Source: Rapana venosa (lineage: Eukaryota; Mollusca; Gastropoda; Neogastropoda; Muricidae). Taken from it: a stretch of 64,000 bases of DNA. The stretch is taken from the NCBI GenBank assembly GCA_028751875.1, contig CM054140.1, positions 20,920,993 through 20,984,992 on the forward strand, in the 5' to 3' direction. Made by a program: the position numbers and the translations under genes. The notes beneath the pieces are model-generated. The model was given only the letters and a program-made list of their open reading frames with translations, did not search any database and had not been told where the DNA came from. Shown in pieces: positions 23,408-37,300 of the stretch (within the stretch, counting starts at the first letter, position 1; each line of letters opens with the position of its first letter).

Positions 23408-26400
23408 AAAGCAGCCTAATCAAGATGTATGACATAAATTGCTTTTATTACACAAGTGAGGAGTTGCTTTTTGTTTTTTTTAAAAAGATATCCAGTTTAT
23501 GTGCCTCCTCCAGACTTTATGTATTAAATTAATGTTGTTTTCAACTGCATTGCATGTGTTTCATATTGATTGTACTGCATGGATCCTTTTGAGAAATCCC
23601 AACTGTGAAGCTGAGAGATGTCAAAGCATGTTGACAGTCATGTTTCATTTTACTGTATGATTTTTCTTTAGTTAGCTAGTTTTGAGGTGGTTCTTCCCGT
23701 GGCAGTTCCAATCTTCTTCATTCCTTAGTGGGAAAACCACCATGTTTTCATTTTTTGTTGGTTTTTGGCTTTGTTTTGAAAACAATGATTAAATTTCTGA
23801 GATGCAGAGTACTTTATGAACAAAGTCAATTTCAGAACAATTACCATTATACCATATCAAGAAGGAAGGTGGCAGGATAGTGTTCCCTAACAAGTAAACA
23901 GTGAGGTTCTGGGTTGGATTCTGGATTCTGGATTGGCCTTGCCCTACTTTCCCAGTTTAATGTCAGATCTTTTGTAGGAGACTCCAAACCAGTCCAACCA
24001 ACATGCTTGCAGACTTGTACATGTCAAAAGAACCCACAACATTTGAAAATTGGAAGGAGCAGGGAGGTACTGCCCAATTGCCTTGGCAAAATTGGTAGTT
24101 AACTGTATCCCTGAAGTTGGAATGCAGCTACCTTAATGGGGGGTGGGGGGGAGGGGGGGGGGGGGGGGATGGTTGCATGTATGCAAAAATCTCACCATTC
24201 GTGAACATCAGAGCTCTTGCTGAGGAACAACCCCCCCTTAAGTGTTACAAATTATATGTTGTAGCCAGTTATATTAATATTTACTTCGTATACCTTGTAT
24301 TGGAGGATCTGTAACTTAGATTGATCTGCTTTTCCAGCTGTACTGTTATAAAATTAGCTTATAAGAAATAGCATATATGAAATGTTCATGAGAGTTTCAA
24401 ATTGAATACATGTATAGGAAATATTCCCACATTTTCATTTCATTTATTTATTGCATTTATACCACCTTTAGGCATGAGATTTCTCTGCGTGAAATTCGGG
24501 CTGCTCTTCCCTGGGAAAGCGTGTCGCCACAAGAGCAACAGCACCCTTTTTTTGTTGTTGTAGTTATTGTCTGCAACTGTATTTGTTTCCCTATCAGAGT
24601 GGCTCTTTTTTCTTCAGAATTTTGTCAGGGACAGCTCTCTTGTTGCCATGGGTTCTTTTACATGCACTGAATAATTTTGTGTTACACACGGACCTCTGTT
24701 TATCGTCTTATCCGAAAGACTAGCACCCAGACCACCACTCATGGTCTAATGGATGGGGGAAAAGTTTCAGACCCAAACGGGATACCAACCATCGCATACT
24801 TCCAACCCGGACTTTTTCGGTTTCTAGACAGGTGCGTTACCTCTAGACCACCGATCCATCCATTTTGGAAACAGCACCAGGAATTTCCTGCTAGTCATCT
24901 TGTATAGATGTGTATTACCATGTTTGTCTTGTATCTCCCCAATCCCCCTTTCCGTCCACATGTGTTTTGTCAAAAGTTTTTACTAGTGGGTCTCATTATT
25001 GATGCTTTCATTATAAACCTTTTTTAAAACCAGGATATTTGATTCATCTTTCTTTATTTTTTTCTTCTGTTTGCGTACTTGGGGGGGGGTGGGGGGGGGG
25101 AAGGGGGGGGGGGGGGGTGTAAGTAAAGAAATAAATGTGTCCATGCTAGGAATTTAGGAACGCCTAGATTCAAACAGTTTGCTGTTGGCTGTCACTCTTT
25201 CTCTATTTCTGGTCCATCGATATGGAATGACCTCCCTTTTCCCTTCACCAACAATTTATGACATTTTAAAATCTAGTTTCAAGCTATCCTTTGCTCCAAC
25301 CTAAGATTTTACACTGCTGTTTTATTTCATCTGTTCATGCCTTCAACAGCCAGAATTCTGATCTCCCTGCCAAAGTTTATTACCTTCAATTGTATATGTA
25401 AATTTGAATTTGTTAAAACTACTTGTGTTTGGTTTTGTGTATAAGAATATGTTGAATGTACATGCTGTAGTTTGTTTTTAGAAAATGTAGCACTATGAAA
25501 ATTTAATATATGGTTATCTTAAATGGATGGCTTTAAAGTATCCCATATGCCATTTGCAACCCGAAGAGAGTGAGGCTGTACCAGCTTCAACTTATTCTAG
25601 TTTGGTTTCGGGGTGTAATTTATTGTGTACAAAGATGAAAGCACTATTTATACTTTGTTGTGTGTGTGTGTTTGGAGAGAGAAAGAGAGGGCAAGTTTTC
25701 CTGAGAAAACCTTGTTTTCCCCCTATCTTGAAGAGATGACACGATTTTAATTTATTGTAATGTTGTTTGTTACAGACTCTCAAATCAATTGCCTCAGGTG
25801 GCTCAGGTAAGAATTTGCTGACCTTTTTTTGTGTTTAGTATTGTCAGGTCTTTGTTCTTCTTTAGCATTGCACATGGCAGACCCTGATACACAGCCAAAA
25901 TATATTTATATTTAAAAGGTAGATGGATGCGTGTTGTCTGCAAACTACAGTGTAGACAATTTTAACCTTGTAAGAGCTGAATAGGGAGGGAACTGGTTGT
26001 TGAGTCTTTGAGGGTGCCCCCACGGCCGTCAGACTACGGGACAGATAGATAGATAGAAGAGCTGAATACTCAGCAGAGGATTCAGGACTGCTGGCTGAAT
26101 TGGTATTAGGCAGTGTAGCTTTGAAGCAGGTTGGGATCAAACAACCCTTGATATTAATAAGACATGTACAACTGAACTAAGTATGTAAAGTTATAAATCA
26201 TTGGAAAGCTTAGATAACAAGCTTTTATAGTAGGTTTTTTTGTGTGTTTTGGGGGTGTTTTCTTTTAGCAGTATGTACTGTTTATGTGTGCGCTATCTAT
26301 CACTGTTGATCAGGGCCCCAGGTTGCTTTCACCATTCTTCATCAGTCGTCAAATACTTGGAAAGGTCCAGTTAAACAATTGGCCTGATCGCAATTGTCAT

Positions 26401-29400
26401 GGCAGTGAACACTCATTCCATGCCAAGTGGTGGCTTTCTATGATGAAAATGTGACAATGGCTTGATTTCATGTGAAGCCAAGTAGTCAGCAGCATATCAA
26501 TTTGTCTTGACAACAATTCTTAGTCTTGTTGCGTCAAAACTACAATAAAACAGTTGGTGAATACTAGGAACACTAAGTGTTGTTTGGTTTGGTCAGATTG
26601 CCATCAACTTTACCATTAAAAAATATTACACTATCCTCACCTTGTTGTCTCTGTCATTGTTTAATTGAATCAAATTGAGAGCCTCTCGAATGCCTCCTCA
26701 CTGTCAGTATTGTCAAAAAGCTCACAAAACATCCTCGCACACAAAGTTGGCTGCTATTTTTCTTGAACATGAGAGATGGACGATTGTGACTTTAAGAGCT
26801 GTCCAAAAAAACAAAAAAACCCAAAACATCCCTCTTCCAATCAAAATTCATGCCAATAGTGCATGACCTGCAACCCTTTCTGCTGCCCTGGTGACCTTTG
26901 AAAAGCAAAACTGAGCAGTCATTTATGATCACCTATGTCGTCCCGGATTCTGGAATTTGCCATGCAGCTTTGCAAGGTCAACCTGGAATGTTCCAGGAAC
27001 CATGCCTCTAGGGTTAATAATGAAAATTGTGTTTCTCAAGACTGTTAAGAAATGGTTATTCATGATCCCCCCTAAATTGAATATTAAGTATATCTGATAA
27101 TATAGCATCTGCATATAAATGTGATAGATATATTGAGAGTATATAGAGAGATTTGTCCAAGTTTGTGATGACATTGTTTTTGCAGAATGTGGAGGTTATG
27201 GTTCGTTGGTTGTTTTTTTTGGGGGGAGGGGCTGCAAGTTTAAAACAGTGCTTCTATCTGCCAGATAGCTTTCTGCTGAAATATGTGACAACTAGTTTGA
27301 GCTTTTTGTTTTGAAGCAACTCAACTGAAGAATCATGGTTACTAAAGGAACTGATTTAAACTTAGATGAAATGTGCAGTTCTGTTGTACCTTTTTTTTTT
27401 TTTCCACTCGGTCTAGGGAACTTATTTAGGAAGAGACATTATAGCACTACTTTCCATTTTGAGGAGCTGAGATAATTTTAAAGATGGCATTGTCATCTTG
27501 TGAACAACATGGGAGTAATTATTCTGTAAAATTACAAAAGGTACGTTGACCATGAAGGGAGAGTTTGTGTGTTAAATCTGTACCGACTTTGTGCTGTGGT
27601 AGTGAAAGCAGTCTGTGATAACGAGTCTGGGCGGCGGAAGCGATGTGAACCTGGCTACAGCATCATGCGGTCAGAAGATGGCAGCATGTCTTTCCAAGCA
27701 TCCAAAAGGAGGGCAGAGCGGGGAAGGGGAAGTAAGTATTGTCTTACAGTTTCATGATACTGAATCAATTGGTGTGGCACTTCGCAGGCAGCATGCATTT
27801 GTGTGTGTTTGCTTTTTTATTTCAAAGATGACTTCACGCATACTTTCTGGACATTCAAAGAGCAGGAACTGTAAGAGCTGTAAATGTGTACAAGAAATTT
27901 CATGTGGAATGTTGAGCAAAAGGTACATTGACAGAGCATCAAAATATGTGTGGGACTTGTACTAACAGAATTTGGGTGATAATTTCTTATTTTTGTATTT
28001 TGTAAAAGTTAGTTTCCTTAGAAGCCATTCTTATAACTTAATTGAAGGTATTCCCTCTGTTCTGATCATGAATTAATATTTTGTAGCTTGAGTGTTTTGA
28101 ACATTTTAGGTCCAATATCCATTCAGTTGGTCTGAGGCTTCCCTAATGGCATCTTTTGGTTTGATTGTCTTTTCCACTTAATACTGTTTGTTTTTCATGC
28201 TTCCAGTTGTCCATGTTTGCTTTATTTTATTCCTGTATACATTTTCTTCCTTATGTACTCATTTCGGCTATTTGCTTTTATTCAGCCAAAAGAAAAAGTC
28301 AGTACCTGGACGAAAGCGACGAGGAGACGTCAGAGTTTGTGGAAATGGAAGAAGATGAAGAGACATATTGTGAGTATACTTCATCATCAATCAGAAAAGA
28401 AAACTTGTTGTGTGAAGTGTTTTTGTAATTTTTTTGTTTTATTGGTTTGGGGGGGTGTTCATTATTGAGACAATTTTTATGAGATCTGTATGTGATCACA
28501 TTGGCAATCATTGACTCACTCTGAAAACCCACCACCACTGCATATTTTCATCTCGTGCTTCATATAATCAGGCCCATGGGGTATTCTGCAGTTACTTGGA
28601 TTTTGTTGTATTTTCTTTTGGGTTTGGGAAGGGGGGGGGGGGGCGGTGGCGGCTGAACAAATAAAACAAAGTTTCTGCTGCTAAAACTTTATGATGTAAA
28701 ATGCTGGCAAGTACCTTGTAGCATGACGGAATCTTTCTGCCAAAGTTTTTGTAATAATTTTGGCAGATATTTCTGTAGTCTGACTCGGTAGACTTTTCAA
28801 ACAAGTATGTGGCAGGGGAAAAAATCAGGAGGAAAACATTCTTTTGGCTCACCCATTAAGTTGAAAGGATTTGTGTAATTAAAAAAATCAAACTATGCGC
28901 TTGGGTTTCTTGTATGTCAGTTAATTTTAAACATGTGGATAAAGATATAAATTCAGACACAGGAGTACATAATACATTTATATTTTATGCTCTTTAAAAT
29001 AAAAAAAATTAAATATGTATATTAACAAATGACTGATAGCTTTCAAGGGTGCAAAAGTGTTGTATATTCTTTTGTCATAACAAAGTAATAGTGGGTTGGT
29101 GTCTGGTGGTATAGAAGAGAAGCGTTTTACATGTAGCTTTCATGCTTTGCGTAAATGACCATTATGTTAAATGAACTGTTCTAGTGGCCCGAAAGAGAAA
29201 GAAGGAGAAACAGAGGCAGCGGCGCAGCATGATGCCCACATTGAGCAATGAGGAGCTGATGGACAGCCCCACGTTCAAGAAGTTCACCAGCTGCATGGAC
29301 TACGTCTTTGATACTGCAGAGGATGCCAACCTGGCTGCTCTGGATATCAGTAAGTATGTAGGGATAGAAAAAGTTAAACCTGTGCTATTACAGGTCACAC

Positions 29401-31359
29401 AGTGATTAATGATTTCCATACATGTCTAGAAAAAATAGGTCATGCTGCAGTAGTGACTGTGAGTGGTTTGTTGATTTTTTTCATGTGTTCAGAATAGAAC
29501 ATAAGATGGATTCTTTGTGGATTTATACATGTAACATTTTCAGTCTGTTAACTATGGTTTTTGTGAAGATAGTTATATATATTAAGCATACCTTTTTTAC
29601 GCTTTGAATATAAGAAATCTAAAAATAAAATACAGGTTTTAAGGCCTGATTCTGTCACAGTACTTTCTGACAATAATTCCTCTTTGTGGGAATTGCCCAA
29701 GATTATCTTTAGAAAGAGTTTCTTGTTACTATTGAGGACACAGCTGGTTCAATCAGCAACAGAATATGCAAGAAATGCTAAGAATTATTTGATGTATGAA
29801 AGTATGAATGTTAAAGAGAGCTAAATATTACAGTACTAGTATCATTGCATGGAAGGCATACTGTGGATCTTTCTTGATTTACGAAGCTAGCATAGATGGT
29901 TATTAAGTAGAGAAATATGTAGAAATATACAGAATTAACATATTAGTCACAGTTCAATCTTTGAAACTTTACTTTAGGCTGCATTACCTGAAAAATGTTA
30001 ATAGCTTGATAAACGGGTGGAGACTGGATTAAAGCAAAGGTAATAAAAAGGGAAAATATTTTGTTTACCAAAGGGGCTACTTAGAAGCTGACATAAAGTC
30101 ATTGGCACTGGAAACAGTGAACACCAAATACCCCCCCCCCCCCCCCCCAATGCCTAGGCACAAGTGTACACAGGTGGGTCTGCTGAAGAAGTAATTAAAA
30201 AATGGAGGAAGCAGGGTGTGCATCAGATTCTCCTGTGGCAGAACAATTAGGAAGTCTGGCCACAGTCACCCTATCTACCAATGTTGACCAACCATTGTTT
30301 CCCTTTTACCATTATTGCACTTCACTTTGAAAACAAGGTGGCAAGCAGTATGAAAGACCTGAGTTGTGATTCAGAAAATCAGCAAAAGAAAGCAACTGAG
30401 GCAGATTCAGAGGGCCAGAGTTTAAATCTGGCAGTTACAAAAGATTCTCTCTTCATCACCTCGTCAATATGAAGTGCTTCACTTTGTGCACTGGCTGATT
30501 CAGTGTAACAGTTCCCGGGCTTTGGGTATACTACAGATCATTTTTATTTACATTCCTGTGGAGTTTCCTATTGAGGAAGCTACCTATGTACAAAGGCTGG
30601 TTGTGTGAAAATCGAAAGGCAAAAATAGTAAGGATTTTGGAAATCGTGAACTTGCAGAAGTGAAAAGTAAGAACTTGATCAAGTTACATTAGCCAACAAG
30701 TTGTTCTTGGGTGTTGATGGTCAGCGCAACATATCTCAAAAGCAGTAATTAAACTTAGTGCAGGTGTGTAGGTGGGCTGGGGGAGGGTGTCAGTGTCCCC
30801 CTTTCTATAATTTTAGGGGCCTTTCAGTCCCTCTTTTTGGGGGGTTGAAATCCTAAAATCGTCATTTTACAAGTAAAAGATCTTGTGCTATATGGATGGA
30901 AATGGTATTATAATACATAAAACCCCATGGCTCAAAGACAAAGCATGTGGAATGATAGTCTTTACTAGCTGTCTTACATGTGTGCAGATGACGAAGATGT
31001 GGAGTGTCCTCCTGAGCTGTTGGTGGCTAAAGGCATTCTGGGAGATCTATGTGGAGAATCTGCCAAATTGAAATCCATGAATGTCATGAACCAGGTGAGG
31101 ACAGCTTCTTTGTTTAAGGGAGGGGGGGGTTGTTAACTTATGGTTAGAACATTGAACTCATGATCTGGCTGTAACAGAGACAAATCGTAGTCGTAGCCAA
31201 GGTTCTGGTTGTAGTGTGTGACCTTGAAAGGGATGGGCCCTTGCCCAAGAACCCTGAGAAATTTTGTGCAATATCCCATTCGGCCTCTCATAGAGTTACA
31301 GATGTAAAGTCAGTATTACTTGATAATTCATTTTAGGACAGTTACACTCTGCTTTATTA

Positions 31360-31398
<39 letters not shown>

Positions 31399-34300
31399 CT
31401 TTGCTTTATTATATATATATATATAAGAGAGAGAGAGACTTTTCCATTTAAGAGTTGCTGACTTTGAAGTGAGCATATGTACTTTTATACGTATCATGAT
31501 CATACACAGGAATGTACGATGGCATGACTGAATTGTTTTGACTGTCTACAGATACCTCCAGGAAAGCTAGTCAGGTTGATGACTGTGTTGTCATGGAACA
31601 TCAGGGATGGAACCAAAGTCACACCTTTTGTCAACCAGGTAAGTTTTCACACAGTTTAATAGTTTTAACATTGTTATAACTATTATTATCAGAATCTTGT
31701 AACTTTGGTCAAGAATGTTCTGAAAACAGCTTATGGCTGTCAAAACAGGCGCAGAGGTTTGTACCACTGCGTACTCTTGCTTATAGCTATGTTTACTAAA
31801 AGAAAAGTAAATGTAGTTTTAAAGATACTTAAGTCCACCATCATCTGTTGATGTGAATGAAACAGCTGATGTTATTTCAGACTATATAAAATTTTGTGAA
31901 GAAATCTTAATTCCAAAGAAATCTGTGAAAATTTTTCAAAATAACAAACCCTGGGTCACAAAATGGTTAAAGAAAACACTTAACGAAAACAAAATTGCAT
32001 TCCAGTCAGGAGACAACCTTGCAAAGAAGCAAATAAAAACAAAACTTTTTTTTTTTTTTTTTTTTGCTGCCTCATCTTCTGACGACCCCTGTCCTACTGT
32101 TCCAACGCCGCTCATTCCAATCTCCCCGCCACAACCACACCCAGATTTGTTATGTCTCATCCTCAGGGTCGCAAGTCCACAGGGAGCCCATCACTATCAG
32201 GCCACCGTGGGGCCACCAGCCAGAGGGGCCCTGCACTGCTGCTGGGTCACTTTGGTGGTGTTCAGTGGTGCCTGTTCTGAGCTAACATACGCAGGACACC
32301 ACCTACTAAGTTCCCCTACTAACGACAGTATTAGCTCAGTCGCTGAGCCAGACTGAGTGAGTTGCCCACCCCAGGTGGCAACCACCACAACGTCCCTCCG
32401 ACTGTCCCCCGCGAACCTCCAACCCCAGAGGCTTTGACACAAACTCACCACAGGCACAGAAGTGTATGGGCAAACCGAATCTGAGGTCACCATGAGACCA
32501 GAGAAACCAGGACCACCGAATCAGAGGCAATTTTTTTTTTAAATGCATGATGATCAATGACAATGAGGATGACGTAATGATGCTGCTGTGGAAGTGCATA
32601 TGCTTTGAGACTACTTGACAGGGTTGTACTCTACACTTACTATCATAATATATCCCGGCGTCAACCGGGCCCGAGAGATACAGACACCTGCAGTGTTGGT
32701 CAGGTAATTTGAGCAACACTCTCAAACTTGCATCCGTTAAGTGGATGAAGCTCGACTGTGGTCCCAGTCTTCCCACTGAGCCCACAGCACACTCACTCTG
32801 GGTAGGAGCCGGCCGGAGTCCGAAAAATCCCTATGACTCTTATGGGAATTGAACCCGCGACCTTCCAGTCCGTAACCCAAGGCACTAACCACTGCGCCAT
32901 GGCGGCTGGTGTAAAAACAAAACTTAGAAAGGAAATACCACATGCCTAGACACAGTACAGAATCAAAGTAGAAAGACAATTTCAGTCTGGAAATATGAAA
33001 AGCGCATGGACTGGTTAAAATTTAACAGGACAAATTAAGACACGGAGCAAGTGCACATTACCAGAAGAAGAACGCAGTGCCTTTTCAAATCGATTAAATG
33101 ATTTTTACTGCTGCTTTGAATGTAGTGATCTGAAAGAAAGTTTGGATACCACCATGTTAGACATAACAGCCAGCTGTGATAGAGACGACCTTGATTTTAA
33201 CATAGACAGTTCTAAAGTTACCACCCTGTTCAAAAAGTTAAATGTAAATAAACCTGTAGAGCCAGACAACATCTGTGGAAACCTTTTAAAACTTTGTGCT
33301 GATCAGTTGTCGTTTGTTTTTGCGAGGTTGTTTTCATTGTCTTTAAGTACCTGAGCCATTTCTTCTATCTAAAAAAAATCCACCATCTGCCCTGTTCCAA
33401 AAACAAAAAATTCTTAAGTTTTAATTGATTACAGAGCCATTGTCTTAACATCTGTCGTTATGAAAAGTTTTGAGCGCATTGTTCTTCAGTACCTCCTGCC
33501 ACTAGTTAAAGATGCCCTTGATCCTTACCAATTTGCCTACAAGCATAACAGAAGTACAGATGATGCAACAATCACCCTCTTGACTCATATTTGCACACAC
33601 CTTGAAAATAACTCTTTTGTTTGAATTCTCTTTGTTGATTTGTCCTCCACATTTAACACGATTCAGCCACATCTCATGGCCCAAAAGCTACAATCACTCA
33701 AAGTTAACCCGAAACTTATTTTATGGATTGTGAATTTTTTAACCAATCGATTTCAGTGTGTTTCTTTTAAAGGAAAAATATCATTAAAAAGAACAACTTC
33801 CACTGGTGCACCACTAGGCACTGTCTTAGCTCCTGTACTTTTTACCCTGTATACAAATGACTGCACTGGTACATTACTTACACCTGTTGTAAAATACTCA
33901 GACAACTCTGCTCTACTAGATGTATCCAACTCAGATTTGGTTTATTTTGATGAAGTAGAAAGGTTCTGTAAATGGTGTAAAAATAGCTATCTTGACTTAA
34001 ACGTCAACAAAACCAAAGAAATGTTCATTGATTTTCGCAGAAATACACCCCAAGTTCCTGATCTGTTCATAGACAGAACAAAAGTAGAGAGAGTGCTAGA
34101 GTACAAATATCTTGGTACAATTCTAGATAAGTTGAATTTTAATGCAAACACTGCTTTTATACATAAGAAATGTCAATCAAGGATATACTGCCTTCAAAAA
34201 CTGCGATCACTGAACGTTAAAAAAGAAATTATGTGCTTGTTTTATCGCAGTTATGTAGAATCAGTCTTGTCATATGGGTTTTTATGCTGGTTTGTTTGTT

Positions 34301-37300
34301 TGAATGTAAAAAACAATAACATATTGAATAAAGTTGTGAATGTGTGTGGAAAGATTGTTGGAGAAAAGCAAAAGACACATTCATTGTATGAAAATGAGAT
34401 GATTAAAAAAGCTAAAGGCATTTCCACTATAGAAAACCCATGTGCTTTCACAACACTATGCATTGCTTCCATCTGGTCGAAGATTCTGAATGTCAAAATA
34501 AAAAACAAACAGAACCAAAAATAGTTTTATTAACAAGTCAATTCAACTTCTAAACTACTGTTAAATTTTTTTTTTTAATTTAAAGGGGTTTTCATATCAA
34601 ATCATCAAATAACAGCGTGTGCATGAATATGCCTCTGAGAGAAAGAGAGTGTGTGTGTGTGCATGCATGCATGCATATGCCAGGCAAAAGAATAAATGTG
34701 ATGGGTGATGGGGAAATAGTGTTAACACTTTTTTTTTTTAATCAAAATGTTTTTGTCATGTCTTTCTTTTTAATGTAAAGTTACTTGTGATATTTGTATT
34801 GATTGTGCTGATGATGTGTTTCATGAGATGTGTTTGAATTATTGTTGTGTTGGGGTTTTGCTTTGTTACTCTTAACCTTTACTGGTGTGTGCGTGCACAT
34901 GCGTGTGTGTGTGTGTGTGTAACGTAGATTTTTGTCGGCTTTAAAACTGTGTTATTTCTTATTCTGTATCGTTTAATAATGCATGCTGTGTAATTATAAT
35001 TTTAAAATGCCACTCATAATTTCTCTAGTTGAGACATTAAAGTATTCTTGGGTCAAGTTGGGAAGGGGATGTGTACTGATTATTTTTTCCAGTGCAGCGT
35101 TGTACCTAGAAATGTGGATATCTTTACATGCTTTGAAAACTATAAACTCATTCTTTGAATTATTTTTTTATTTTTTTTTTTGGTTTCAAAAGTAAATAAC
35201 AAATTTCTGCTGATGCACAAACCATAAAATAGAGCTGTCTAATGAGAATAGCCTCTTTCAGGATGAAGATGAAGAGGAGTCTCGTCTGTGGCGGGAAGTG
35301 ACGATGGAGCGGGTCATTCGCAGCATGGATGCATCCTTGACCTGTCTGTCAGTCATGACCGCAGTTTCCATGCACAAGATGGTGTACTTGGAAGATGTCA
35401 TCGAGCGAATGATCTTGTACGCCAAGTTCCAGCTCCAGAACACTATCTACCCTGAGTTCGACCCAGTGTACAGGGTTGATCCAGGGGCAAAAGGTACAGC
35501 TTGAAATTGGTCTTTTTTCTGCTTGTAGCTTGTGACCGTTTACTTTATTGTCTTGACATATGTTTCTGGGATCATTAGTGTGGGTTTTAGTATCTGATGA
35601 GAGTCCACAGCTAGTTGTAATCTTACATTGTCATGCTGTTTTTGTTTTTCAAAATGGTGTCCAAGAATTGATGTCAGAACTTTTTTTCAACAACAGAGTT
35701 GACAGCATTGAAGAGATGAAAGTCTTTTTCTCTGTTTCTTCTTTTTCGTTTTTTAAATTTTTTTAAATTTCTTTTCTGGTTTTGAAAATATGTTATTGGA
35801 TACAGCAAAGCTATTTCCAAAGCTGGAAATACCATTGGTATAAGTGGTTTGCACCGGAGTACATTGTTATATTAGGATTAAACTATAACCAAGCTTGTAA
35901 ATAACTAATTAAAAAGAAATCACACAGTAAAGTGTAAACAAAGAATTGATTGGCACATTATTAAGAAATGTTTTGTACATGTCAAGATAGATTACTTGTG
36001 ACTTTTATCATTTTGTATACTGTGCGAATCAACCCCCAACTTACAGTGACATTGTAGTGTGTGGCCTTCTCTGACAGATGGTTACCACGGCAGTTTGAAA
36101 GCGAAGCGAGCTCGAGCACACACCGTGAAACACAAGTCCACCATCAACCTGTACAACAAGATGTGCGAGTTGATCAACTGGTTCGCTGAGCTGCTGGTCA
36201 TTCAGGAGATGACAGACACCATCATTCTTCAGGTGAGACTTGAACACATCCTCATTTGCAGCTTGTCTGTCCTTATCTCACTTCTCTTTTCCTGTGCCTG
36301 TCATGTTGCTTTCATGATGGGGTTGTAAGGGAGTGCCTTTTTTTGTCTTCATAATAATGTAGTTTATAAAAGTTTCCTTCCAAAAGAACTTTGGTGCAGT
36401 TTTGCTTTTAAAATTAGTTTTGAAAAAGTTGTGTTTTGGTTTATGTCCAGATGTCCTCTGTGGGAGTGTCAGCCTTCTTTGTGGAGAACATCAGTGAGCT
36501 TCAGCTGAACGCCATGAAACTGGTCACAACAGTAAGTACATACCTGGCCATTGATCGTCGGTGTGAAAAACTGTCTCTTGAGTAGTGTTTGTTTGCCAGA
36601 GTTTGTGACAATCTTGGTTTTGTTTATATTTTGTATGCAAGAATATTTGCTCAATAAAAGTAATTTGTAGAAAAAGTGCTTTGTTCAGAAGGAACCACAT
36701 ACATAGATTAATAAATCATCAGACATTACTCCTTTTACAAAAGAATGTGAGGCTGCCTGGAATTAGTCAGCCATTGACAACACAATTAAGTACATTTTAA
36801 ATTAATGTATTCTGCTTCCAGAAACAAAGACATTCATCTAAACTTGTGTTTGAATGACAAGATTGCAAGTTTCCTCTCTGTTTTGTTGGGGTAGGGGAGG
36901 GGGTAATAATATGATTTTTTGTTCAGCTAAAATTGTTCATCTTTGTCAATTCCTGTCTTGATTGTTGAAAACAAATTAGCATACAGATTTTGCACGTTTG
37001 AAAAACTGCCTGTACCGGTCCTTAACGAGTTGCAGTATCATGTAAATGAAGTAAGTGCTGTCTGGTCGTTGTTGTTTTTAAATCATAGATAACGTATGCC
37101 TGGGGTGAGAATTCACCATGAAACTTTTTTGTTTTCAGATATTTTCTCGCTATGACAAACACAGGCAGCTTATTTTAGAAGACATATTCGCCAGTTTAGC
37201 CCGACTTCCCTCCAGCAAACGCAACTTGCGCAATTTCAGGTAAGATTTTCTACTGTCTTTACTCCTGTGTGTTATTGCATCTAGATAAACAACCTTAGAG

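Noticed and set aside
32336..32979. 149- and 80-codon - strand ORFs in intron 14
   Set aside because: They fall within or next to the tRNA-headed retroelement and have no recognisable domain.
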